Positions 33,513 to 41,410 of a stretch of DNA of 64,000 bases are shown here, in pieces (position 1 is the first letter of the stretch; the number at the start of each line of letters is the position of its first letter). The notes beneath the pieces are model-generated. The model saw nothing but the letters and a program-made list of their open reading frames with translations, was not told where the DNA came from and did no database searches. Source of the stretch: SHYR01 sp036013055 (GTDB lineage: Bacteria > Chloroflexota > Dehalococcoidia > UBA2979); NCBI GenBank assembly GCA_036013055.1, contig DASCQM010000003.1:91944-155943 (forward strand). Direction: 5' to 3'. Made by a program: the position numbers and the translations under genes.

Positions 33513-34577
33513 CTAGCCCCACTCGTCCTCCTCGCGATCGGCGACTCGACGCGGGAGCGCCGGGCCGGCTTCCTCGACGGGTGCGACCGCGAGACCGCGC
33601 AGGAAGCGCCAGACGACGCCCCAGTTAGACTCGCTCGCGCCGGCGTGGCCGTGACGCGGCTCCTCGCGCAGCACATGCGGGATCTCTGCGGAGATCTCCG
33701 CGCCTAAAAGCATCAGGTTGGCGCTGAGGTAGACGAAGAAGAGCAGCGCGATCACGCTCCCGAGCGAGCCGTAGACCACGTCGTAGTTCCCGATGTTCGC
33801 GACGTAGAGCGTGAATCCGTGCTTCACGGCCTCGACGCCCAGCGTGGCGATCAGCGCCCCGGGCCAGACGTGGCGCAGGCGAATCTGCTGGTGCGGGAGC
33901 AGCCAGTAGAGGAAGAGGAAGGTGACGAAGGTGAGCACCACGGGAATTGCCAGCGCTCCCGCGTCCCAGAGCCACTCGAACCCCCCGAACTCGTTCGCCG
34001 ACCGCACCTGCAGCACCTGCCAGACGGCGGTCAGGGTGAGCGAGCTGAGATAGAACACCCCGATCACCGGCATCAATGAGTAGTCGATCAGCTTCGAGCG
34101 CAGTAGCGGGCGGCCACGATCGACGTCGAAGACCACGTTGATCGAACCATTGATCACCCCGGCGAGCGTGCCGACGGTCCAGGTGGCGGCGATCAATGAG
34201 ATCACGGTGACGGTTGGCCCGAGATCCGCGAGATCCCGCAACGAGTCCTCGAGACTCGTCTCCTTCACCGGTAGGGCGCGCACGATCGCGTCGAGCACGT
34301 CGGCCTGCACGCTCGCGTCGCGCAACACGATGCCGAAGGTCGAGATCGCCAGCACCGTCAGCGGGAAGAGTGCGAAGAGCGCGAAGTAAGAGATCGCCGC
34401 AGCCATGTGCGTGCAGCGGTCCTCGACGAAGCTAACGATCGCGCGTCGCAGCACCCGACGTGCGATCACCCACGGCGGCCGTGAGGTTGCGGAGTTCGAG
34501 TCTGCGGCAGCGGACAAATTGCCTCCCGGCACGAGACTGCACGCACGCATCGACGACAGCGCCTCGACGGAGCGCAC
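33513..34577 (-). CDS. YihY/virulence factor BrkB family membrane protein
   Basis: A 354-residue inner membrane protein with about six helices. The family signature HMAAAISYFALFALFPL lies after an N-terminal stretch that is poorly conserved, so the true start may be about 30 residues inside. Further helices are VTVISLIAATWTVG, FVTFLFLYWLLPH and VIALLFFVYLSANLMLLGAE. A charged C-terminal tail follows. Once thought to be RNase BN; the role is unknown. It converges with ileS, the two stops being separated by only 4 bases. Confidence 0.88.
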   Translation of the reverse strand: MRSVEALSSMRACSLVPGGNLSAAADSNSATSRPPWVIARRVLRRAIVSFVEDRCTHMAAAISYFALFALFPLTVLAISTFGIVLRDASVQADVLDAIVRALPVKETSLEDSLRDLADLGPTVTVISLIAATWTVGTLAGVINGSINVVFDVDRGRPLLRSKLIDYSLMPVIGVFYLSSLTLTAVWQVLQVRSANEFGGFEWLWDAGALAIPVVLTFVTFLFLYWLLPHQQIRLRHVWPGALIATLGVEAVKHGFTLYVANIGNYDVVYGSLGSVIALLFFVYLSANLMLLGAEISAEIPHVLREEPRHGHAGASESNWGVVWRFLRGLAVAPVEEAGPALPRRVADREEDEWG

Positions 34578-34627
34578 GCGCTCGGCGATCCTAGTGGATG
34601 AGACCAGCGCGTACAGGGAGTGTCGCC

Positions 34628-35782
34628 GTGACCGACGGTGGAGGCCAGCAGGAGAGCGGCGGACTGGACGGCCTCGCGTTTCGACGCGTGGTGGTGAAGG
34701 TCGGAACGAACCTGCTCACAGGAGGCGGCGACCGCCTCGACGCTGACGAGATGGCGCGCATCGTCGCCCAGATCGCCACGCTGCGCGCGCGCGGCGGTGA
34801 GGCGATCGTCGTCAGCTCCGGCGCGATCGCGGCCGGACGCGAGCGCGTCAGCCCCGTCGAGGGTCGCGAACCACCCTCCGCTCAGGTGCTCGCCGCCGTC
34901 GGCCAGAGCCGCTTGATGTCGTTCTGGGATGAGCTGTTTGCGGCGCGCGGCATCACCAGCGCGCAGGCACTGCTAACGCGCGGTGACCTCGATGACCGCC
35001 TCGGCTACCTGAACACGCGGAACACGTTGCTCGCGCTGCTCGACCTTGATGTCGTGCCGATCGTGAACGAGAACGATGTGGTCTCCGTCGAAGAGATCGA
35101 GGCATCGGTGATCGGCGACAACGACAACCTCTCCGCGCAGGTCGCGAACCTGATCGACGCCGACCTGCTGCTGCTGCTCACCGACACCGCGGGCCTCTAC
35201 ACGGCAGACCCGACGAGCTCCGACGACGCCCGCCTGATCGAGACCGTCGACGTGATCGACGAAGACATCGAGGGGGCCGCGGCGGGCACCGCAGGACGGC
35301 GTGGCACCGGCGGCATGCGCACGAAGGTCGAGGCCGCACGCATCGCGACACAGTCAGGCACGCACGTGATCATCGCGGACGGCAGGCGCCCGGGTACCGT
35401 GCTGCGGGCCTGCTTCAACGACAACCCCGGCACGCACTTCCTACCGACAGGCGACCGCCGCGAGAGCCGCCGCCGCTACCTGCTCTCCGGGCTGCCGGTG
35501 CGCGGTGTGATCGTCGTCGATCGCGGCGCGGAGCAGGCGCTGCGGGGCGACGGCACCTCGTTGCTGCCAGTCGGCGTCGCGGAGGTCAGCGGCGAGTTCG
35601 AACGCGGCGACGTGGTGCGCATCGAATCCTCGGACGGCACGCACATCGCGAGCGGGCAATCGAACTACAACGCGGAGGATGTCGCGCGGCTGAAAGGCGT
35701 GCGCTCGGACCACATCGTCGATGTGCTCGGGCACGAGCACGGCGAAGAGATCGTTCACCGCAACAACCTCGTGCTCGTGTAG
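34628..35782 (+). CDS. proB: Glutamate 5-kinase
   Basis: First enzyme of proline synthesis, phosphorylating glutamate. The amino acid kinase domain shows VVVKVGTNLLTGG, the VSSGAIAAG loop, LNTRNTLLALL, VPIVNENDVVS and GTGGMRTKVEAA. From about residue 270 a PUA domain follows (GTSLLPVGVAEVSGEFERGD). 384 residues from the GTG at 34628, chosen because GGGAG lies upstream; an ATG at 34598 is also in frame. proA follows 13 bases after the stop. Confidence 0.95.
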   Translation: MTDGGGQQESGGLDGLAFRRVVVKVGTNLLTGGGDRLDADEMARIVAQIATLRARGGEAIVVSSGAIAAGRERVSPVEGREPPSAQVLAAVGQSRLMSFWDELFAARGITSAQALLTRGDLDDRLGYLNTRNTLLALLDLDVVPIVNENDVVSVEEIEASVIGDNDNLSAQVANLIDADLLLLLTDTAGLYTADPTSSDDARLIETVDVIDEDIEGAAAGTAGRRGTGGMRTKVEAARIATQSGTHVIIADGRRPGTVLRACFNDNPGTHFLPTGDRRESRRRYLLSGLPVRGVIVVDRGAEQALRGDGTSLLPVGVAEVSGEFERGDVVRIESSDGTHIASGQSNYNAEDVARLKGVRSDHIVDVLGHEHGEEIVHRNNLVLV

Positions 35783-35795
35783 GATCGATCACCTC

Positions 35796-37064
35796 ATGAC
35801 CGCGATCGCACAGTCAGAAGCCACCGCGAAAGCCGCGCTCGCCCGCGTCGCGAGCCGCCGCATGGGATCGACAACGACCGACCAGAAGAACGACGCGCTC
35901 CACCGCATCGCCGACGCGCTGACCGCGGAGTCGGATCGCATCCTCGCTGTCAACGAGCCTGAGGTGCAGCGCGGCCGCGACAAGGGACTGACCGACGCCT
36001 TCATCGACCGCATGGTGCTGACCCGCGAGCGCCTGGTCGGCATCGCCGAGGACACCCGCGAGATCGCGGCGCTCCCCGACCCGATCGGCGAGATGATCGA
36101 GATGTCGACGCGGCCCAACGGCCTGCAGATCGGCCGTACTCGCGTGCCACTCGGCGTGATCGGCGCGATCTACGAGTCGCGACCGAACGTCACGGTCGAT
36201 ATTGCCGCACTCTGCCTGAAGGCCGGCAACACCGTCGTGCTGCGCTCCGGAACGGACGCGCACGATAGCTCCGCCGTGCTCGCCGAGATCATCGCCCGCG
36301 AGGCCGAGGCGGCCGGGCTGCCGTCCGGCGTCGTGCAGTTCATCGACTCGACCGACCGCGCCGAGGTAGGCGCGATGCTGGCGGCGCAGGAATCGATCGA
36401 CCTGATGGTGCCGCGCGGCGGTGCCGACCTGATCCGACGCGTGATCGACGAGGCGAAGATGCCTGTCGTCGCTGGCGGCATCGGCGTCTGCCACACCTAC
36501 ATCGACACTGAAGCCGACCTCGAGATGGCGCGCGAGATCGCCGTCAACGCGAAGGTGAAGCGACCCTCCGTCTGCAACGCCATGGACACGCTGCTCGTGC
36601 ATGCCGACGTGGCGGCGCGCTTCATCCCGGACGTTGCCCGCGCGATGCACGAGCACGGCGTCACGCTGCACACCGATGACCGCGCGGGAGCGCTGCTCGA
36701 TGGTGGCGCGAGCGTTGCCGTCACGCCGGAGGACTACGACCGCGAGTGGCTCTCGCTCGACTGCTCGGTGCTGGTCGTCGACTCCGTCGATGAGGCACTG
36801 GCGCACATCGACATGCACGGCAGCGGGCACTCGGAGGCGATCGTCACGGACTCGTACCCGACCGCGCAGCGCTTCCAACTGGAAGCCGACGCTGCGGCCG
36901 TCTTCGTCAACGCCTCGACCTACTTCCACGACGGCGCGCAGTTCGGGCTCGGCGCGGAGCTGGGCATCTCGACGCAGCGCATGCACGCACGCGGCCCAAT
37001 CGGGCTGCGCGAGCTCACGTCCTACAAGTGGCTGGTGCTCGGCTCCGGCCACACGCGCGACTAG
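35796..37064 (+). CDS. proA: Gamma-glutamyl phosphate reductase
   Basis: Second enzyme of proline synthesis, reducing gamma-glutamyl phosphate to the semialdehyde with NADPH. The 422 residues show the aldehyde dehydrogenase fold, with VPLGVIGAIYESRPNVTVD and the active Cys in KRPSVCNAMDTLLVH. The C-terminal GLRELTSYKWLVLG is also typical. The third enzyme, proC, is not in the window. Confidence 0.97.
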   Translation: MTAIAQSEATAKAALARVASRRMGSTTTDQKNDALHRIADALTAESDRILAVNEPEVQRGRDKGLTDAFIDRMVLTRERLVGIAEDTREIAALPDPIGEMIEMSTRPNGLQIGRTRVPLGVIGAIYESRPNVTVDIAALCLKAGNTVVLRSGTDAHDSSAVLAEIIAREAEAAGLPSGVVQFIDSTDRAEVGAMLAAQESIDLMVPRGGADLIRRVIDEAKMPVVAGGIGVCHTYIDTEADLEMAREIAVNAKVKRPSVCNAMDTLLVHADVAARFIPDVARAMHEHGVTLHTDDRAGALLDGGASVAVTPEDYDREWLSLDCSVLVVDSVDEALAHIDMHGSGHSEAIVTDSYPTAQRFQLEADAAAVFVNASTYFHDGAQFGLGAELGISTQRMHARGPIGLRELTSYKWLVLGSGHTRD

Positions 37065-37121
37065 CGCACACGCAACGACCCGACGCGACTACCCGAACCT
37101 AGCGACCAGCGGAGCGAGACC

Positions 37122-37463
37122 ATGCCCGGCGAATACCGATTCGAGCGCGAAGCGCGCACACCCTATTCCGAGTCCTACACGATCGAGGACGCCGACCACT
37201 CGCTCGGCCGCGTCGACGTGCACTACACGAACTCCGTCGCCTACGCCACGCTCGCGATTCACGAGTCGCTCAGTGACGACGCGATCCAGGAGTTGATCGC
37301 GGAGATCGACGAGCAGCTCGTCACCTCCGCCGACCCGTACCGCGAGGACTTCATCGTCACCGTCTGGCGCGGCCAGGAGATCGGCACCTTCGCCGACGAG
37401 CCCGAGTTCGGCGAGGGTGAAGAGGGCGACACCGCCGAGGGGATCGCAGGCCTCAGCGGGTGA
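37122..37463 (+). CDS. Hypothetical protein (113 aa), coupled to a HAD gene
   Basis: I do not recognise this acidic soluble protein. It has an alpha/beta appearance, with an amphipathic helix (SLSDDAIQELIAEIDEQL) and an acidic C-terminus (EFGEGEEGDTAEG). Its stop overlaps the GTG of the next gene by 4 bases (GTGA), so the two are co-translated. It lies 57 bases after proA. Confidence 0.6.
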   Translation: MPGEYRFEREARTPYSESYTIEDADHSLGRVDVHYTNSVAYATLAIHESLSDDAIQELIAEIDEQLVTSADPYREDFIVTVWRGQEIGTFADEPEFGEGEEGDTAEGIAGLSG

Positions 37464-38203
37464 GCTCGACCTCCGGCACGCTCCCGCCGGGCATCAGCGC
37501 CGTGATCTTTGACCTCGATGGCACGCTCGTCGACACGCAGGCCGTCTGGCGCCGGGCGTTTGCCGAGGTGCTCACTGTCGCCAGCGAGCGCTACCCGCAG
37601 CTCCGCGAGCTTGGATCGCCGAAGCACGTGCATGACGATGTCTTCCAGCCGCTCGTGCTCGCCTGCGCGGTCGAACGAGGCGGGGAGTGGGACGACTCAC
37701 TGCTACTCGAGGCGTTCCGCCGCTTCCTCGCGGAGCACGCCAGCACCGATGAGCCGCTGGCGAATGAGATGGACAGGCAATACGCCAGCAAGCGAGATGT
37801 CGGTTTCGAACTCTTCCCCGATACTCGCCCGACGCTCGATGCGCTGACCGGCCGATACCGGCTCGCGCTGATCACAAACGGTCGCGGGAGCAACCAGCGC
37901 TCACGGCTCGCGCCGCTCGGCATCGACGGCTACTTCCAGTCGATCGCCGTCTCCGGCGAACTCGGCATCCGTAAGCCCGACCCCGCGATCTTCAACCACG
38001 TGCTCAAGGCAATCGACGTGCCCGCCGCATCCGCCGTCTACATCGGCGACAGCTACACGGCCGACGTCGGTGGCGCGAAGGGCGCGGGGCTGGCGGCGGT
38101 CTGGCTCAACCGCGAGGGTGCGGCGATGCCGTCGGACGGCCCGCAGCCGGACGCGACGCTCGCGACGCTCGACGAGCTACTACCGTTGCTGGGAGTGGGA
38201 TAG
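37460..38203 (+). CDS. HAD superfamily phosphatase
   Basis: A 247-residue haloacid dehalogenase-type hydrolase. Motif I is FDLDGTLVDT, motif II lies in LALITNGRGSNQ, motif III is the Lys of IRKPDPAIF, and motif IV is GDSYTADVGGAK. An all-helical cap domain (about 20-110) lies between motifs I and II, as in the phosphoglycolate phosphatase and YjjG groups. The substrate is unknown. GTG start, overlapping the previous gene by 4 bases. Confidence 0.88.
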   Translation: MSSTSGTLPPGISAVIFDLDGTLVDTQAVWRRAFAEVLTVASERYPQLRELGSPKHVHDDVFQPLVLACAVERGGEWDDSLLLEAFRRFLAEHASTDEPLANEMDRQYASKRDVGFELFPDTRPTLDALTGRYRLALITNGRGSNQRSRLAPLGIDGYFQSIAVSGELGIRKPDPAIFNHVLKAIDVPAASAVYIGDSYTADVGGAKGAGLAAVWLNREGAAMPSDGPQPDATLATLDELLPLLGVG

Positions 38204-38225
38204 GGCGGCCGACCGGACGGCTGAG

Positions 38226-39176
38226 CTACGCCTTGCGCGCGACCGCGCGCTTCGTCGCCGTCACGATGTTCGGGACGGTCAGTCCCATGATCTCAAGCAC
38301 TTCGCTCCAGGTGCCTGACTCGCCGTAGCGGTCTTCGACACCGACGAACTCCATCGGCACGGGCTGACGGGTCGCGAGCGTCTGCGCGGCCATCGCGCCG
38401 AGCCCCGAATGGGTGAGGTGCTCTTCCGCGACCACGATCGCGCCGGTCTCGCGAGCGGCAGCCTCAAGCGCGTCGACGTCGAGCGGCCGGATCGTCGCCA
38501 TGTTCAGCACGCGGGCATCGACGCCGTCGGCGGCCAGCAGCTCGGCGGCGGCGAGCGCGCGCTCGACGAGCATGCCGTAACTGATGATCGTCACGTCGCC
38601 ACCGTCGCGCATCACGTTGGCCTTGCCCAGCTCAAAGCGCGGGCCGTCGGTGTAGAGGATCGGTGCCTTGGCACGCGCGGTGCGGATGTAGAACGGCCCC
38701 GGCGTGCGCGCCGCGACCTCGACCGCAGCGGCGGCCTCGACGACGTCGGCAGGCACGATCACGCGGAAGTTGACCAGCGAGCCCATCACGGCGATGTCCT
38801 CGATCGACTGCGCCGAAGCACCGTCCTCGCCGGGCGAGACGCCCCCATGCGATGCGACGAACGTGACGTTCAAGTTCGGCTGCGCGACCGACATGCGGAG
38901 CTGGTCGAAGGCGTGCTCGGCGAAGACAGCGAAGGTGCTGACGAAGACGGAGTGGCCCATCGTCGCCATGCCCGCGGCGGCGGAGACCATGTTCTGCTCG
39001 GCGATGCCGAAGCTGAAGAAGCGGTCAGGGAACTGCTCGCGGAAGGCGCGCGCGGTGGTCGAGTTACCGAGGTCGGCGTCGCAGACCATGATGTCGAGCC
39101 CGCTCTGCTGGAGCGAGATCAGCGCCGGGCCAAGTGCTTCTCTGGTGGCGGCTGCGGCGAGCGGGGTGGCTGTCAT
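38226..39176 (-). CDS. Transketolase, C-terminal subunit
   Basis: 316 residues covering the pyrimidine-binding and C-terminal domains of transketolase. The catalytic Glu that activates thiamine diphosphate lies in FSFGIAEQNMVSAAAGMA. The C-terminal domain has IVVAEEHLTHSGLG. With the separate N-terminal subunit 5 bases upstream it forms a split transketolase, as in many archaea and Chloroflexota. Role: two-carbon transfer in the pentose phosphate pathway. Confidence 0.93.
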   Translation of the reverse strand: MTATPLAAAATREALGPALISLQQSGLDIMVCDADLGNSTTARAFREQFPDRFFSFGIAEQNMVSAAAGMATMGHSVFVSTFAVFAEHAFDQLRMSVAQPNLNVTFVASHGGVSPGEDGASAQSIEDIAVMGSLVNFRVIVPADVVEAAAAVEVAARTPGPFYIRTARAKAPILYTDGPRFELGKANVMRDGGDVTIISYGMLVERALAAAELLAADGVDARVLNMATIRPLDVDALEAAARETGAIVVAEEHLTHSGLGAMAAQTLATRQPVPMEFVGVEDRYGESGTWSEVLEIMGLTVPNIVTATKRAVARKA

Positions 39177-39181
39177 TCGCG

Positions 39182-40030
39182 TCAGTCCTCGTCCGCCAGC
39201 TCGGCCATCGCCTGGGCGAACTGCTCATCGTCTGGTGGCGCGCCGTGGAACTTCGGGTTGCCCTCCATGAAGGAGACGCCCTTGCCCTTCACCGTGTCGA
39301 AAATGATGCAGGCCGGCGCGCCGCGCACGTCGCGTGCCCACGTCAGCGCCTCCTCGACCGCGCCGAGGTCGTGACCGTCGACGCCCGATCGAACCTCCCA
39401 GCCGAAGGATCGATACTTCTCATCCAGTGGCTCGGTGCCCATCGTCGTCGCCGTAAAGTCATCGTTCTGGATGCCGTTGCGGTCGAGCAGCCCGACGAAA
39501 CGATCGATGCCGTGGTGGGACGCTGCCATCGCCGCTTCCCAGATCTGACCCTCGTCCTGCTCACCGTCGCCCATCATCACGTAGACGCAGGAGTCGAGCC
39601 CCTGCAGACGCGCGGCGAGCCGGATACCGAGCCCGAACGAGAGCCCCATCCCCAACGAGCCGGCGGTGTTCTCGACGCCCGGCGGCTTGCCGAGCACGGA
39701 GTGGCCCTGCAGGCGGGTGCCGGAGCGTCGGAAGGTGTCCAACTCGTCGACCGGGAGGTAGCCGTGTTCGGCGAGCACGGCGTACTGCACCGGCGTGCAG
39801 TGACCCTTGCTCATGATGAAACGGTCACGTTCCGGCCAATCGGGGCGAGCCGGGTCGTGCTTCAGTACATTTGCGTAGAGGATGGCGAGAATATCGGTCG
39901 CCGAGAGCGATCCGCCGATGTGGCCAGATTTCGCTCCGTAGACCATGTTGACAACATTGCGTCGAATTCGACGCGTAGCCGCCTTCAGTTCAGATTCGCT
40001 CTGGACGACCACAGGCGGTTCCCCAGCCAC
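39182..40030 (-). CDS. Transketolase, N-terminal subunit
   Basis: 282 residues covering the pyrophosphate-binding domain. The start region AKSGHIGGSLSATDILAIL and the SKGHCTPVQYAVLAEHGY segment are typical. The thiamine diphosphate/Mg motif begins at GDGEQDEGQIWEAAM and ends at the Asn of DRNGIQND. It is followed 5 bases later by the C-terminal subunit gene. The putative promoter lies in 40031-40157, with a TATACT-like hexamer on the minus strand near 40060. Confidence 0.93.
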   Translation of the reverse strand: MAGEPPVVVQSESELKAATRRIRRNVVNMVYGAKSGHIGGSLSATDILAILYANVLKHDPARPDWPERDRFIMSKGHCTPVQYAVLAEHGYLPVDELDTFRRSGTRLQGHSVLGKPPGVENTAGSLGMGLSFGLGIRLAARLQGLDSCVYVMMGDGEQDEGQIWEAAMAASHHGIDRFVGLLDRNGIQNDDFTATTMGTEPLDEKYRSFGWEVRSGVDGHDLGAVEEALTWARDVRGAPACIIFDTVKGKGVSFMEGNPKFHGAPPDDEQFAQAMAELADED

Positions 40031-40157
40031 TCACGGGGAGTGTCGATCGCTCGACGCAACCGAGTATACGAGCAGATTCGCGCCTCGGTCTACAATGGCA
40101 ACGATTCTGAGTGGAGTTGCCGCGCCAGTACCTGCTATAGACGGCTTCTGGACGGCC

Positions 40158-40337
40158 CTAGACGCGAGCCGGTCGCCCAACCTCGCACTCCGAGTAGCCG
40201 CAGACCGGGCAGAGGCTGCAGCCCTCGCCGAATACGAGCGGACCGGCGCAGTCAGGGCAGCGCGGACCGGGTGCCGCCATGCGACGCAATCGACGTGCGG
40301 CCGTGGGAGGGGCGTTGGTGGGGCTGAGAGTTGTCAT
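40158..40337 (-). CDS. Micro zinc-ribbon protein (59 aa) under an SOS box
   Basis: A 59-residue gene, easily missed. After a basic N-terminus (ARRLRRM) the protein is one zinc ribbon: CPDCAGPLVF, GEGCSLCPVC and GYSEC. That is two CxxC knuckles plus two extra cysteines. The EGC...C..CGYS.C pattern recalls the C-terminal zinc ribbon of B12-dependent ribonucleotide reductase. The ATG at 40337 has AGGTGAT upstream at a good distance. The promoter holds a LexA-type box. I infer a DNA-damage-inducible small protein; its function is unknown. The opposite strand also has an open frame, but without such support. Confidence 0.65.
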   Translation of the reverse strand: MTTLSPTNAPPTAARRLRRMAAPGPRCPDCAGPLVFGEGCSLCPVCGYSECEVGRPARV

Positions 40338-40351
40338 CTGATCACCTGCTA

Positions 40352-40363
40352 GGACATACGTTC
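40352..40363 (-). promoter_or_regulatory. Second, imperfect LexA-like box
   Basis: GGAC-ATAC-GTTC differs by one base from GAAC-N4-GTTC. It lies 15 bases before the micro zinc-ribbon start codon and about 40 bases from the first box. It may give cooperative repression. Confidence 0.4.
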
Positions 40364-40390
40364 TATTGGTACGTCCTGCGCAGGCTAGTG

Positions 40391-40406
40391 TAGAACGTGC
40401 GTTCTA
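40391..40406 (-). promoter_or_regulatory. SOS (LexA) box within a promoter
   Basis: The perfect palindrome TAGAACG-TG-CGTTCTA contains GAAC-N4-GTTC, the LexA consensus of Gram-positive-type bacteria. On the minus strand it lies between a TTGACT -35 and a TAGCCT -10 about 18 bases apart, where LexA would block transcription of the micro zinc-ribbon gene. Confidence 0.75.
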
Positions 40407-40455
40407 GTCAAGTGCCGAGGGTATCCCGTCGGGAGCAGCTCTCTCCTCGGGGGTG

Positions 40456-41178
40456 CTAGGCAGTTGGCAGCGGCGCGGCGCGCGACGCTTCGGCGTTCTC
40501 CGCCGCCTGCTCGACGTTGCGCGCACCCGCGACGACCGCTGCGAGACGAGGCTCCGTGAGCGCCCAGGCGATCGCCGCCTGCGCCCGCGTGCGCGGCTCA
40601 CCCTCGCAGAATGCGTCGAGCGCCACGCCCGCATCGCCGCCGATCAGCGCGCCTCCCGCGAGCGGCGAACAGCCGAGGACGGCAATTCCCGCCTCGGTGG
40701 CCGCATCGATCACGGCACCCGGATCGTCGCCACCAAACGCGTAGGGCAGTTGCACGACGTCGATGCCGCCGCGCTCGACCGCCTCCAGCGCAGCCGCAGC
40801 GTCGGGGGCGGCCACGCCGATCACGTCGCAGAGACCGCTCGACCGCAGCGCCAGCAATGCATCGGCGGCAGCCGGCTGGAGCAGGTAGCCGTCGATGCGA
40901 CCGACGCCGGGCTGCGCGGCGGCCGCTTCCAGCTCGGCAATGTCACCGTCGCCGGTCGCAACCAGCATCACGTGCAGCCGGCGCTGCGCAACGGCCTCAC
41001 CGATCGCGGCCGCCATCGCCGCGTCGGACGCGTCGAACTCGACGAGGCTCACGTCCGCGTCGAGCGCCGCTGTCACGGCAGCAACCGTGCCGTCATGGTC
41101 GGACGCATCGAGGGATGCGGTCCCGAAGCCCACCTCGGCGACCATCAACTCCGTGCGTCCCAGCCTGCGGTAGTGCAA
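40456..41178 (-). CDS. Aldo/keto reductase-like protein with degenerate active site
   Basis: 240 residues with the AKR start YRRLGRTELMVAEVGFGT and a late CSPLAGGAL and GARNVEQ signature. Of the catalytic Asp-Tyr-Lys-His set, only the Asp is in place (EFDASDA). The Tyr segment is missing, the Lys position reads ATG (residues Ala-Thr-Gly) and the His is Gln (GYLLQPA). It is also shorter than usual (about 280-330). The TTG start has GAAGAGG upstream. Probably not a reductase; a binding or structural role is possible. Confidence 0.75.
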   Translation of the reverse strand: MHYRRLGRTELMVAEVGFGTASLDASDHDGTVAAVTAALDADVSLVEFDASDAAMAAAIGEAVAQRRLHVMLVATGDGDIAELEAAAAQPGVGRIDGYLLQPAAADALLALRSSGLCDVIGVAAPDAAAALEAVERGGIDVVQLPYAFGGDDPGAVIDAATEAGIAVLGCSPLAGGALIGGDAGVALDAFCEGEPRTRAQAAIAWALTEPRLAAVVAGARNVEQAAENAEASRAAPLPTA

Positions 41179-41217
41179 TTCCGGCCTCTTCCCTCGTCGC
41201 TCCGCTAGGATGCTGCC

Positions 41218-41397
41218 ATGTCCGCGTTGCTACGTCTCTCCCTGATCGCCGGGGCACTGCTGATCGGGTACATGCTGCTGTACTCGCCCGGCCGGCTTCA
41301 GGCGCTCGGCCGCCGGCTGCGCATCGTCGGCTTCGCGTACGTCGCGGCGATCCTGATCGGTGCCGCGCTGCGTCTGCTCGGCTTTTACGGCACCTAG
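41218..41397 (+). CDS. Small membrane protein (59 aa)
   Basis: A 59-residue gene. Two hydrophobic helices (LSLIAGALLIGYMLLYS and FAYVAAILIGAALRLLGF) are joined by a basic loop (GRLQALGRRLR) that should face the cytoplasm. The ATG at 41218 follows a TAGGAT hexamer by 6 bases, which may be either a -10 for a leaderless transcript or a weak AGGA ribosome site. It ends 13 bases before glycerate kinase and is probably co-transcribed with it. No family recognised. Confidence 0.6.
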   Translation: MSALLRLSLIAGALLIGYMLLYSPGRLQALGRRLRIVGFAYVAAILIGAALRLLGFYGT

Positions 41398-41410
41398 GCG
41401 CGGTCGATCC

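Noticed and set aside
39945..40352. Rightward open frame over the micro zinc-ribbon gene
   Set aside because: No ribosome site or family pattern, whereas the opposite strand has ordered CxxC motifs, a ribosome site and an SOS promoter.
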